From the NCBI GenBank assembly GCA_950022655.1, contig OX465587.1:23749716-23813715 (forward strand): a stretch of 64,000 nt of DNA. The letters are read 5' to 3'. This DNA comes from Alentia gelatinosa. Taxonomy: Eukaryota; Annelida; Polychaeta; Phyllodocida; Polynoidae. How positions within the stretch are numbered: position 1 is the first letter of the stretch; each line of letters begins with the position of its first letter. The position numbers and the translations under genes were made by a program. Under the pieces are notes generated by a model that did no database searches, had not been told where the DNA came from, and worked only from the letters and a program-made list of their open reading frames with translations. Of this stretch, positions 11,901 to 21,532 are shown in pieces.

Positions 11901-14588
11901 TCCAACTCTCCGTATATGGAGAGTTCAACAAGCCTGTAAAACGTACAGTCCATATAATTGTTTAGCCTACTACCCCTCGTTTATCCTAAATCTCCATAGA
12001 CGTAATATAGTGTCACTGTATGCCACGGTTATGCCGTAAAATATCTATATGCCACAGGTGCCATATTAAGTAAAAAGCATGTGACAGGGTAGGATAAAAT
12101 CTAGACATCACTCAATTTCATATAATGTTTTACATGGCGTCCGTTGTCTTCCGCTACAGATTTCAGTCAGCGTGCTTTGTGATATCTTTCAGCAAAGATA
12201 ACCTACGCCATATAAACCATCAAATGAAATTTCGAGACGTTTCAGGATATTATTATACAGTCCATGGTATAATCTTTGGTTCTAACAAAAATATATACCA
12301 ATACTGCTATAAACCATGGTCAAATTGGATTTTACTCAATAAGTAACATGTGAGTAGATTTATAACTTTCGACTGATTGTTTCGTTTCAGGAAATACGTT
12401 TTAGACCGCATTGGATCGGTGTAGTATAAGGAACTTCGAATCTGGGATATAAGAACAATATGACTACACTGGAGGAACTTTTACAGGTTTCATAACCAAT
12501 TTTTCGTCTTTGGCACCATGAACTTGTATATAGGTTTTGGAAGAGAGCTCAGTGTTTCTTACCGTATTGTGAGGAACTGATATTACCAGGTCTGAAAGAG
12601 TGTGGTCTGCCAGCAAAGTCCTGGCCCTGCTTTATGAGTGCCTCCCGCATAGACTCGTAGTCTGACAGCACGACCAACAGTCTATGATGAAAACAAGAGA
12701 CTCCAGTTAGTCTAACCATATGATAGAGCAAGGCTATATCGCTCTGAAAAATCGCATTTAAGGGGACATTTTTGAAAGTAATCTATGCAAATATTAACAC
12801 TTGGCGGAAAGCACCATTTTATTCATATATATACGCCATCGCGTAAGTGCATTTATCCTACCCCTAATATAAAATCCCATAGGCTTAACATTGGGTTTCC
12901 GTATGCCACGCTGACTGGCATACAGAGTTTTATATGCCACTAGTGGCATATAGCATTGTTATCACGTAATATTCCAAAATCGAGGAGATAGGGTAGGATA
13001 AAATCAAAACCTGATTCGTTTTAATCTTGGCCACCGCATTCCACTCCTGAAGTTTTGGCTGCGGACTTCACTCGGCTTCGCCTCATGAAGTCACTTTGCC
13101 AAACTCCAGTCGTGGAATGTGGTGGACAAGATTAAACCTCATCCAGTTTTACGATAGTATCGGCTGTATATATTGACTTGTTTTCATATATATATGTCCA
13201 TATTTCATGCTAGCGTATGCGGCGTATACAACACTGTTTCCTCTTGTATACGTGGGCATTATGGCTGTATTTGCCGGCAGGAATATACGATAGGAAATAT
13301 CCTCTGCACAACATGTATATGCCGGTCGTATACATGTTATATACGTTTGGCGTATATGTAAAAAAGATTTACACTGATAAAAAAAGAAGAAGAAAAAAGA
13401 ATTGCAACCCGCCGCTGCACCTCCCCTCACCCGTCGCTCCCGTCGCCGCCCCTTAATGACTCATGTCAAATGAGATATACTACAGTGGTGTCCCCAAGTG
13501 GCAGAGATGGAATTATTGGATAGTGGCGTAAATACAACAGAATCAGGCGTATATATGACTGCAACGTGGACACGTATATACGCCAATAGATAAGGCGTAT
13601 ACACAACGGAAAATAGGTCAACCTTGTTTATTTGCAATATCATACCTATATATATGCCGGGTGCATACATATGTAAAATGGTGGTTTTCATGCAGTGTAA
13701 GGAGTTGCAAAAGACTCTGTGAGTAGTAGCTACAAAAGGATTTTGAGTTAGGCTCTGATATGAAAGACAACATTTCGAAATCTATATCTTATATATCACA
13801 TGATCCTGAAATCATCATAAATAACCTTATATATCATTTATTTTATTATGTGCTGTACATTTGTATTTCTTTTATTATGTGTCATTATTGCCGTATGTTT
13901 ATTCTATGAGGCCCCACGCATACGGGGAAAGGGGTGCATAATGTGTTTGTCAATCTGATATGTCATATATTATTCTTGATGTTCGCCGCTGACTGCACCA
14001 GAAAGACACTCCCTTTTCACAATCTTATTCATTCCTTTTTTGTATTTAGCGAACGGTGGAATTGTCCCCTTTTCCTATGCAATTCAGAATTATCATATTT
14101 ATAATGAGTGTTGGATCGAGATATTGATTACCTGTGTGATAGGGTCCTTAATTTGTTCTACTTGCACATAGAAAACACACTGCTATAATTACTATACTTA
14201 CATACATGTTAGTCAAGACCATATCAAACACAATAATGTATCCCATACAGATTATACTCACACAACCACTAAATCACCCCATAATATACATATCGCTGTA
14301 TTCTGTAAACAATACTCACCTGTTGTACCAGGCCAGGCTAAATACACCACCATATTGAAGACGAAGTGTCCACATGTAGGCAGTCAATGATGTGTGTGCT
14401 CGACCTACCATCCGTGATGCTAGGTACCAACACCCGATGAATGGCAGGACAGGGGGACCGGGTGGGAACAGGTAGGGCCTCTTCAACCACACATACACCA
14501 CGAAAATGACCAGTGAGGCTACTCCCAGTGTCGCCTGCCAGACAGGTAGTGATTTCACATAGTCCCAGTCTTCTGTGAATGATGTCAA
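8734..14588 (-). CDS. cytochrome P450, five exons, clan-2-like (whole gene model)
   Basis: Exons at 14588-14320, 12681-12563, 11933-11140, 10556-10424 and 8915-8734 join with matching phases (2, 1, 0, 1) at GT/AG introns and give 498 residues, a normal P450 length. An N-terminal hydrophobic anchor (about residues 17-35) is followed by the proline-rich hinge [12 protein letters not shown]. Then come the C-helix WKQQR (140-144), K-helix ETLR (362-365), the PERF-region FNPKRF (415-420) and the heme loop FGLGRRAC with ligand Cys443. This predicts an ER-anchored monooxygenase, clan 2 by general resemblance; substrate unknown. Two oddities stand out. The I-helix reads VGQQAV (305-310) where P450s normally have [AG]Gx[DE]T[TS], so the acid-threonine pair is Q-A. 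The first codon in the model is TTG, with no in-frame ATG before the anchor. The heme loop also has Ala where CxG is usual. Confidence 0.9.
9037..9342. mobile_element. Harbinger-like MITE in P450 intron 4
   Basis: Terminal inverted repeats of about 20 bp, AGGCCCGTTTCCATTGGCC at the left and GGCCAATGGAAATGGGCCT at the right, are flanked on both sides by TAT, a 3-bp duplication as in PIF/Harbinger elements. No coding capacity. A relative lies at 46398-46593. Confidence 0.75.
9480..9782. repeat. purine-rich GGGAGGAGAGTGATGG minisatellite, left block
   Basis: Irregular units of GGGAGGAGAGTGATGGTAGTGACAGT type. The array is split by the MITE at 9785-10216 and resumes at 10219. Confidence 0.65.
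9785..10216. mobile_element. TA-flanked MITE with GAACTCGAC subrepeats
   Basis: A 432-bp element flanked by TA on both sides, with terminal inverted repeat CTGGAGAACTCGAC. A TA duplication suggests the Tc1/mariner group. The motif GAACTCGAC recurs several times near both ends, which looks like multiple transposase-binding sites. The interior has a TAGGG-rich stretch at about 9965-10030. It interrupts the purine-rich minisatellite, so it is younger than that array. Confidence 0.75.
10219..10335. repeat. purine-rich minisatellite, right block
   Basis: Continuation of the array at 9480-9782, separated from it by the inserted TA-flanked element. Confidence 0.6.
10424..10556 (-). CDS. P450 exon 4: PERF region to heme loop
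   Basis: Acceptor TTCTGTAG|GTT and donor CTAG|gtacgt. It encodes [13 protein letters not shown] and FNPKRF, then the first half of the heme loop, FIPFGLG. Confidence 0.9.
11140..11933 (-). CDS. P450 exon 3: C-helix to K-helix
   Basis: The largest exon (794 bp). Acceptor TTTTACAG|GC and donor TGTAAG|gtgtgt. It carries the C-helix WKQQR, the I-helix with its unusual VGQQAV, and the invariant K-helix ExxR as ETLR. The reading frame is fully open. Confidence 0.92.
11960..12103. mobile_element. MITE-like ATCCTACCC/GGGTAGGAT element, copy 2 (P450 intron 2)
   Basis: Right end GGGTAGGATAAAAT and interior TATGCCACGG/TATGCCAC match the copies at 1842 and 12851. The left end is degraded. It lies about 27 bp upstream (on -) of the exon 3 acceptor. 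Confidence 0.55.
12563..12681 (-). CDS. P450 exon 2
   Basis: Acceptor CATAG|A and donor TACG|gtaaga. It encodes the segment around [16 protein letters not shown] and FAGRPHSF, the B-helix region, with FAGRP typical of clan-2 P450s. It enters in phase 2 and leaves in phase 1, matching its neighbours. Confidence 0.88.
12851..13005. mobile_element. MITE-like ATCCTACCC/GGGTAGGAT element, copy 3 (P450 intron 1)
   Basis: Ends ATTTATCCTACCCC and GGGTAGGATAAAATC. The interior has the palindrome TATGCCACTAGTGGCATA. Best-preserved copy of the family in this window. Confidence 0.65.
13007..13152. mobile_element. foldback element in P450 intron 1
   Basis: Two arms of about 53 bp (13007-13059 and 13098-13152) are inverted complements, around GGCCACCGCATTCCAC and GTGGAATGTGGTGGAC, with a 38-bp centre. 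It abuts the MITE at 12851-13005. Either a foldback transposon or a MITE whose TIRs make up most of its length. Confidence 0.65.
13153..13700. repeat. CGTATATAC/GTATACG-rich intronic tract
   Basis: Motifs such as GGCGTATATG, CGTATACA and TATATACGCC recur many times in both orientations. A GC-rich patch CCGTCGCTCCCGTCGCCGCC is embedded near 13430-13452. Probably a nest of diverged palindromic elements. Confidence 0.4.
14320..14588 (-). CDS. P450 exon 1: membrane anchor and proline hinge
   Basis: Encodes the hydrophobic segment around [13 protein letters not shown] and the hinge PPGPP, ending AACAG|gtgagt. The exon 5' end is uncertain. The codon at 14588-14586 is TTG, and a TTACAG acceptor-like site lies just before it at the edge of a palindromic MITE. 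Either a short upstream exon supplies the ATG, or the start was lost. Confidence 0.8.
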
Positions 14589-14591
14589 TCT

Positions 14592-14755
14592 GTAATTATA
14601 TAGAACGTCCTAACCATGCTGTACAAGTCACAGAACGAGATGACAATTTACGGTTTGTTCGGAACTAGGCATTCATGCCGAGTTCCGTACAAGCCGTAAA
14701 TTGTCATCGAGTTCTGTGACTTGTGCAAGCATGGTTGGACGTTATATATTTATTA
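14592..14755. mobile_element. near-perfect palindromic MITE, copy 1, abutting P450 exon 1
   Basis: Nearly the whole 164 bp folds back: the left arm (AACGTCCTAACCATGC...) is complementary to the right arm (...GCATGGTTGGACGTT), with a short centre. A second copy is at 21361-21532. Its left edge touches the 5' end of P450 exon 1. Confidence 0.75.
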
Positions 14756-14983
14756 TATACCTGAAATTAAAAAAAAATCATTAATTTCGTTTGTCTTAAC
14801 AATCAATATATAATAAATGTGTATGGCAAGGTGGTCGGTATTTTAGTGTACGGGCCAGTGGTCCATACAGTATTTTTACGTTATATGTCAAAACGGTACG
14901 TATTTACAGTAAATACGGCATGGGTATATAGTAAAGCTAGGTTTGTATCAGTGATTGCCTCAACAGAGGTTTACATACACCAT

Positions 14984-15041
14984 ACTGACTGGTTTTGTGT
15001 AGGAGTGGAGATTGCAGCCACTCGTACACAAAGTCAGTAGT
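14984..15041. repeat. short hairpin related to the foldback at 58361
   Basis: GACTGGTTTTGTGTAGGAGTGG pairs with CCACTCGTACACAAAGTC across a 9-bp loop. The arm sequence resembles the outer arms of the foldback element at 58361-58479. Confidence 0.5.
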
Positions 15042-15361
15042 TTTTGTATTCATTATCCACCGATATAATTAATAACAACTCTTTTGCAATAGAAACCTAA
15101 TTTCGAGACATGTAGTTCGAGATTGCATTATAACGTAACAGCACTGCCAAGTATTGTGGTAATTCAGTGTATAGTTACACCAGCTATAGTTCATTATATT
15201 TCCGTGTTTTTAGCATGCTAAACCTTTTATGACAGTGAGTTCTGGTGGTAAATGAGGTTATAATGACGGTTTCTAAATAATTTCTATTGAATGAATAATC
15301 GATTAACTTAGCTCGAAGTACCTAATGATTTGATATGATTACGGATGGGACTTTTTTTCAG

Positions 15362-15411
15362 GTGGCTGATTCCAGGTGCTCTATATCTTTTCTATGGACA
15401 CTACGTATTAG
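15362..15411 (+). other. candidate 50-bp micro-exon
   Basis: A strong acceptor (CTTTTTTTCAG) and a strong donor (TTAG|gtgagt) flank 50 bp on +. One open frame reads WLIPGALYLFYGHYVL, a hydrophobic stretch, and a second frame is also open. It matches no neighbouring gene and may be chance or a fragment of an unseen gene. Confidence 0.15.
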
Positions 15412-15431
15412 GTGAGTAATATATTAATATC

Positions 15432-15816
15432 TTAACCCTTTCCCTGCAGCACCCAGTTCCCCTGCACACCAATACACGGCAGGCATTGCCTCCCCAAATG
15501 ACCCTGCTACGGCAGGCACCTTTTTGGGGAAATAGCAATGTCATGTGATGTGTCATATGATTTAAGTAATTTAACTTTGTGACTGATCATATTTTATCAT
15601 AACAAATCAAAGGTCTATGGCTCTCATAAATTGTCAAAATTTCTTTTAAATCAAACAATTATCTTTTTATCTATTGGATTTTGTATACAGGTATCAATGA
15701 TTCCTCTAAGATGCCTTGAGGCATCTTCCTGCCGTAGCCAGGGGAATGCCTGGAGGCATCTTCCTGCCATAGCCAGGGGAATGCCTGGAGGCATCTTCCT
15801 GCTGTTAAAGGGTTAA
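15432..15816. mobile_element. piggyBac-type MITE, copy 2
   Basis: TTAA at 15432-15435 and 15813-15816 flank an element starting CCCTTTCCCTGC and ending GTTAAAGGG. Same family as 936-1306. The subterminal unit AGCCAGGGGAATGCCTGGAG occurs twice, with a further partial unit, and each contains the dyad GATGCC/GGCATC. Confidence 0.78.
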
Positions 15817-15824
15817 GAGAGAAG

Positions 15825-16395
15825 AGATTTTAGCTTAATGTCTTAGCACTAGACATATTTCAGTTTAACGTCCTGACAGAAACTTAGGGTTTGCCATAAT
15901 AGATCCCAGGGTTTGAAGTGACGCACTAATGTGGAAAGTATTTATCTTAGCACATGAAAAGAACGACTCAGCGTTTACCTCAATATACACGTACTAGAAG
16001 GGGAGAAGATTTACTTTAATATCCTATCGGATTTGAAGGTTATATTTCAATATCCTCACAGAAGAAAGGGTTATCTTAATATACTAAAAGAGGAAAGATC
16101 GTACGTCAGCTCTGAAACGGAGGTCTTACCAAAGCACCCTTAAATAGAGGAGAGGTTGTATTAAACATCCGGATAAATGACGAGTTTTGTATAACATCCT
16201 AATAGAGGATATGTTTCACTTTAATGTTCTGAGGGTGATAGGCTTTCACACCTTCTATTTTTTCCAGCTATAGATGAGATTTTACCTGAATATCGCTTCC
16301 AAGGGGAGGTTTTAGTTTAACCTCCTAAAAGAGGACACACTTAAGTTTAACATATGACTGCCAAACTGAAAAGAGATTTACCTTAACTGATCCAT
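15825..16395. repeat. diverged minisatellite, about 45-50-bp units
   Basis: Degenerate units of the form TTTAATATCCTAATAGAGGA followed by GAGGTT recur about a dozen times with heavy divergence. An old, no longer homogenised array. Confidence 0.6.
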
Positions 16396-18709
16396 GGTCC
16401 CGTTTATAACTAATTGTCATGTGTAACTTCGTATTGATGAGAATATGACCCGTAAGTGGTGACTCGTGAACTCTCGCGGAGGTCCTCGATTGTTCAGCAT
16501 AAGTAATCAGCGAACTTCAGACATAGATCTGGCACCAAGCCCCCCTCCTTCCTCTCCTAACCCTATGGACCCATAGTATTGATTCTCACTATCGTTGTCA
16601 ATGCCACACACACACACACACACACATACTGGTATACATAGACATAGACACACAATTCAACTGTGATGATAATGATTGCCAGTGCCAAATAATGTATGTA
16701 TACATGTATAAACATATAGATATATACCTTTGTACATAAACTCTCCTTTATGATACATATCAGTAGTATAATTTACAGACGTATTTTATTCTAGCTGGTT
16801 TAAGCTAAATCTGGGGTATCAATTCTACTAGTGGTAGTACATTGCTGACATTTATGCTATATAGTTTATGTGAGGTAAAGAACTATAATGCTTTAGATCC
16901 ATGCACTTCACCACAAACGGCGAAGATTAAAGTTGGAATCGTATCAGTCGCATAACATACAAGATATGAGGTTCCACACCAGATGGCAGTACGACTCGTT
17001 AGCTGTGCCGCCATGTTGCCGTCCATGACGCTGGTTTCCTGTGCCACCTCATGACGGTTTACATCGCTAGTTACCTAAGCCACCGTAATAGATGCAACAA
17101 CTTAGTTGAATTGGGATATGTTTGTAACTGTGCAGCTACTCTAACTGTAAATGTAATCTAGGTTTCTTAATGACTTTATTCTCGGGTTAAAATCGGAGGT
17201 GAGTAGTTTATCACGTTCCCTGATTGTCTGTACTAGTGATATAGTGACAAACTTACTTCATCCTTTCATTTACGTTTCAGCTAGTCATAATCAAATCGAG
17301 CCGATTATAAAACACTGATGGATAAACTGCATTTATTCCCAATAATGCTTGCAGGTCACCGAGATAAGAGATCTTGACCCTGAGAAGTGCAATTTTAAAA
17401 AAAAAATCACAAATATCTTCAAACCGTATGATGTTCAGTGGCGGTATATATATTGTAGATAGGTATGTTAGAGTACTTCAGCTATCGTCAGCTATCTCAC
17501 TAGTTTTTAAACAAAGAAAAATTGAAAAACAATAACAGATACCTTTTTATTGCATTTAATAAATAACATATTTCCTCAAAACCAAGACAACAATGATCGA
17601 GGTATTAAAACTGATCAATGCTATGTACAGTCCATCTCACTGCTGTTTACATGTTGTTTTTATACAGGACATGTTTACATGTATGTACACAAGACATCGC
17701 CAAATGTAGAAGTTGTATTTAATTAGGACGGGTTCAGGGTATGATAATTTATAAAACATATTGTAGCTTCAGCAGTGTGAACAATGTGTCACCAACGTGT
17801 GCACCTAGGTTATGTGAGATGAAACAAACTTGACTAGGAATGAAATATAGAAACATCAGGTGTGTGCAGCTTGACTTTACTCTTTGAATGCACTCTAACG
17901 GTTTCGGATACATGGAAATAGATGAAAAGCCTGGTCAGGTTTGACTTATTTACAAAGAGAAAACTATTCATCAAAGACCGACATTATGATGCGTTCAAAT
18001 AAGGTCAGACCAATAGAGGTAACTTCGCCATAACCTAGACATGCTTGAAAGATGTGTTGACCACGCAGTGAAACAAAGTGGAGGCATTAATCGTTCCTGT
18101 CCAGTCGTATAGTCACAGCTTGGAGTGTCCATTAGGTAGTCATTATACGACATGGACGCCTTTCAAATCTGCACTTAGACAAACGAAAAAAAGAGAAGAA
18201 GAAAAAGAAAGGTCCACACTTAATTCCTGGAATAATAAGCGTGGATGACAAAGGGATTAGACATGTACCTTTTCGATATTATGCATCATCTCACGTAAAG
18301 CTAAGAAAATCTTTTGCACGTTTATAAGCTCCATGCGTTTCGAGAGGTTTCCAATGAAATAAGTTTCAATATTATAATATATAATACTTTCTTAGCATAC
18401 GATTCTGAAAGAAATATGGTTTGCATTTTCAATTCAATTAAGATAATTGACTTTGTATAGATTGTCCACAAAATAACTAAATACAGTGGTTTTTGGAATC
18501 TGTGAGGAAGAAATTCCTACATAAAATGCACAACAAACTTGTTCCTACTAGTCCAACTTGTTTGAACATCATATTGCATTCATATTGTGTCCAACTTCAA
18601 TTTGGCACTGTGTGACATCACAATTATGGCTATATATGTTGATTAATCAGTGGACATTGACAATAACTATCACCATCAGCGTCTGAGATCAATCCGTGGA
18701 TGTGGGTTC
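16396..18709. other. non-coding region, no gene recognised
   Basis: AT-rich sequence with a (CA)n tract at 16605-16626. The 3' UTR of SMYD4 (on -) probably extends into the right part. The nearest AATAAA on - is about 17551-17546, giving a long 3' UTR if used. Confidence 0.4.
16605..16626. repeat. (CA)n microsatellite
   Basis: Eleven CA dinucleotides. Confidence 0.95.
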
Positions 18710-19153
18710 GTGCTGAATGACGTCACTTCCTAATATCTCTGTTGCCTAGCACACAGTAACACTGACTGATGTCACTTCCTCTTATCCCTGTTGCCTAGCA
18801 CATGGGAACACTGAGTGACGTCACTTCCTCCTATCCCTGTTGCCTAGCATGTAGTAACAATGACTGATGTCACTTCCTTTTAGCCCTGTTGCCTAGCACA
18901 AAGTAACACTGAGTGTCACTTCCTCCTAGCCCTGTTGCCTAGCATGCGGTAACACTGAATCACATCACTTCCTCTTATCCCTGTTGCCTAGCACACAGTA
19001 ACACTGAATGACATCACTTCCTCCTAGCCCTGTTGCCTAGCACACAGTAACGCTTGGTGACATCACTTCCTCTTAGTCCTGTTGCCTAGCACACAGTAAC
19101 ACTTGCCGACATCACTTCCTCCTAGCCCTGTTGCCAAGCACGCGGTAACACTG
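18710..19153. repeat. 49-bp minisatellite overlapping the SMYD4 stop codon
   Basis: The anchor GTTGCC recurs at 18741, 18790, 18839, 18888, 18934, 18983, 19032, 19081 and 19130: a 49-bp period with one 46-bp interval, nine units. The consensus contains CCTGTTGCCTAGCACACAGT and CATCACTTCCTCCTA. The last unit encodes the C-terminal residues and TGA stop of SMYD4 on -. The period is not a multiple of three. Confidence 0.92.
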
Positions 19154-21142
19154 TTTGAGCGTGGATAGACACGTGATGTAGTCCTTCCAGGGCAGACACA
19201 GGTATTTCTCCATGAGACACAGGTGACTCTCCAGGATGGGGATGGCCGTGTCCGTCCTGCCGCTGCGGGCGTCGCTCAGCGCCTTATCAAAGAGGCGCGA
19301 CGACTCCTGCAGCTTCTCCAGGTAGGATAGCGGCTTGTGGCGCAGTCCACACTTGCGGCACTTCACCACTGTTGGGTCACTTTTGTCGCCTCCGTACATG
19401 GAGAGCGGCGTGCCGCAGCTCGAGCATTTGAAGGTGGGGATGCCGTTTGGCAATTTGTTCCTCACGGGCCAGTCCTCCTGGCACGGCTCACACACACAGG
19501 TGAAGTAGTACTGAGACTTGAGCGCCATCTCTCTCTGCTGACGCTCCGTGAGGTAGTACACGTAGCCGTAGTCAATGGACAACTCCTCTCTGTCGGCCAG
19601 ATTGCGGATAGCCTTCAGCACGCAGACATCACCGTAAAAGACCAGCTCCATGGCCGGGTTACAGGAATGGTTGATGAGGCTCACTGTAGGGAACAGAGCC
19701 AGTCCTAGAGTGATCTGCTCTGCCTTCTGTATGTTCTGTCCGCAGTGCGTCTCGGCCACCTCGACACCGTTACAGGCGATGATCTGTAGGAACCTTAGCA
19801 TGATGGCGCCCACGAATATATGCAGCTCGGACTCCGGTACCTCCGGGTCCCAGCCCTCCTGCGACGCCTCCTCAAACCAACCCGTGCTCTTGAGAATCTT
19901 TAGGAGGTAAACAGCGAGTAGCGTGTATTGAAATAATTCATTGTTAGAGCGGCGCTGTGTGTGAGTGACGAGATCATACAAGGCGTCGAAACCACCAACG
20001 TAGTTTCCCCGATTATTCACTAATAAATGCAGCGGAGTTTGCAGTTTGGCGCCTTTTTCGTCACTTTCAGCGGCCACTCTCTTACTATTGAGCAGTGCGT
20101 TGAGCCCTGTGGTGAGAATAACACGTAGAGTGAGGTGCCCCATGAAACCGATCCCAGAATTGCGTACGTGTTTCAGGACCCCACACTCCACCTGGTGGTA
20201 GCGCTCCCACGACTCGTGCTGGCATTGCTCACTGCAGTACCGGACAAACGTGCACTGATTACATGCGAGGCAGGCTTCAAGTTGCTTCAGGCAGTGATGA
20301 CAGTGGGAGTGGTAGAGGTCGTAGGACAGCACCGACACGTAGGGTTTCTCCGCTACAAGCACGTCCCCTACTGACACCTGGCGGCGAGCCACCGCGTACC
20401 GCCCCTTGCCTTGCGCGCAGCGAATGTCAAACGCTTCCGAGGCGCAGGGGAACTTCTTACTGGGGTTCCCCATCACCACAGGTACATTCTCACGAACCCC
20501 TTGAAATGTCACTCTCTTCTCCTTCTTTCCTCTCTTTGCCTCTGGCTTCAAATCGGCCAGGCTCAATTCTTTCTCTAGCGTGTCCAGCCACAGTTTCGTT
20601 TTCTTCTCGTCGAGGTTGGCATGTTGCAGCGCCTCCTTGGCGTTCCTGAAGGCGTCCACTGCGTCCTCATGGCGTTCCAAGTCCAGGTAACATTTGCCCA
20701 TGCGGTCGTACAGCTTGTATTCCAGGTTCTTCGGGTAGCCGTATTTCAGAGCCAGACGGATGTCAGACAAGGCTCGTTCTGTGAGCCTCATTTGGAACAA
20801 GGCTGCAGACCTGTTGGCCAAAGCCAGCGCGAACTCTCGCTCCTCCTCGTCCTCCTCGTTGTAGACGGGCGCGTTCAGAACCGCTTTCGTGTAGAACTCC
20901 ACCGCATCCTTGAAGTTCTGCTTCTGGTAAACCTGGTTCCCTTTGTCTCGCCACTTCTTCGCTTCGATGGACGATTTGCCGCTGAATTCCGAATGAATCG
21001 TGAAGTTTTCTTCGACAAAGTCCAAGTCGAGCACGAAGGCGACGCGGTCGGCGTCAGAAGCCATCTGAGCGAAGCCTTCCGTGACGCCGTTGGAGACCTG
21101 GGTCAGGATTCGCTGTATGCTGGTGTAGTAACTGCCCGCCAT
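19112..21142 (-). CDS. SMYD4: SMYD4-like protein-lysine methyltransferase (TPR, split SET, MYND)
   Basis: A single-exon frame of 676 residues runs from ATG at 21142-21140 to TGA at 19114-19112. An acceptor (GATTGACAG) 14 bases before the ATG suggests a 5'-UTR intron. Domains in order: N-terminal TPR helices (about 61-175); first half of SET with GKGR (245-248), expected to bind S-adenosylmethionine; MYND zinc finger (281-320, CHHC...C..C...C..C...H...C); second half of SET with INHSC (490-494) and LSIDYG; a post-SET CxC..C zinc site (549-554); an extra CSSC/CRKC pair (573-598); then C-terminal TPR-like helices. This order is that of the SMYD4 branch. Family members methylate lysines on proteins. 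The protein ends LGNRARRK about 100 residues before the C-terminal TPR block of vertebrate SMYD4 (about 800 residues) would finish, exactly where the minisatellite begins. The true end may have been truncated, or a further exon missed. Confidence 0.9.
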   Translation of the reverse strand: MAGSYYTSIQRILTQVSNGVTEGFAQMASDADRVAFVLDLDFVEENFTIHSEFSGKSSIEAKKWRDKGNQVYQKQNFKDAVEFYTKAVLNAPVYNEEDEEEREFALALANRSAALFQMRLTERALSDIRLALKYGYPKNLEYKLYDRMGKCYLDLERHEDAVDAFRNAKEALQHANLDEKKTKLWLDTLEKELSLADLKPEAKRGKKEKRVTFQGVRENVPVVMGNPSKKFPCASEAFDIRCAQGKGRYAVARRQVSVGDVLVAEKPYVSVLSYDLYHSHCHHCLKQLEACLACNQCTFVRYCSEQCQHESWERYHQVECGVLKHVRNSGIGFMGHLTLRVILTTGLNALLNSKRVAAESDEKGAKLQTPLHLLVNNRGNYVGGFDALYDLVTHTQRRSNNELFQYTLLAVYLLKILKSTGWFEEASQEGWDPEVPESELHIFVGAIMLRFLQIIACNGVEVAETHCGQNIQKAEQITLGLALFPTVSLINHSCNPAMELVFYGDVCVLKAIRNLADREELSIDYGYVYYLTERQQREMALKSQYYFTCVCEPCQEDWPVRNKLPNGIPTFKCSSCGTPLSMYGGDKSDPTVVKCRKCGLRHKPLSYLEKLQESSRLFDKALSDARSGRTDTAIPILESHLCLMEKYLCLPWKDYITCLSTLKQCYRVLGNRARRK

Positions 21143-21360
21143 CGTGTCGCGAGAACCTGTCAATCAAACCAGAGATAAATACTTTAATATCGGTGTGTAT
21201 GTTTTGATACCATACACGAAGCAGTCCATTTGATAAATACTTTATAACTATCCTTTAAGTGCAACGCGGTGGACACAGGACCTCTCATATACGTTACGCC
21301 TCGTCCACAAGCATGTCCTTTAGTATGTTCACATAACATATTGCCAATAATATATATTTG

Positions 21361-21532
21361 TAATTATATAGAACGACCTGACCTTGCTGTACATGCTACA
21401 AAACGAGATGGGGAACTGTTGCTTTTTACTGAACGAGGCCCCAGGCCGAGTCCTGTAAAAACATCAATTCCCATTGAGTTTTGTAGCATGTACAAGCATG
21501 GTAGGTCGTTCTACATTTATTATTTACCCAAA
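21361..21532. mobile_element. near-perfect palindromic MITE, copy 2
   Basis: The left arm (TATAGAACGACCTGACC...) is complementary to the right arm (...GGTAGGTCGTTCTACA). Same family as 14592-14755. It lies just upstream of SMYD4, probably in its 5' intron or promoter. Confidence 0.75.

Noticed and set aside
12430..12450. tRNA B-box-like CTTCGAATCTGG
   Set aside because: No A box or cloverleaf can be drawn around it.
18710..19153. Regularly spaced repeats resembling a CRISPR array
   Set aside because: The units are contiguous tandem copies without unique spacers, in a eukaryotic genome.
20621..21178. 185-codon frame on + opposite SMYD4
   Set aside because: Antisense shadow of the SMYD4 exon, with no domain of its own.
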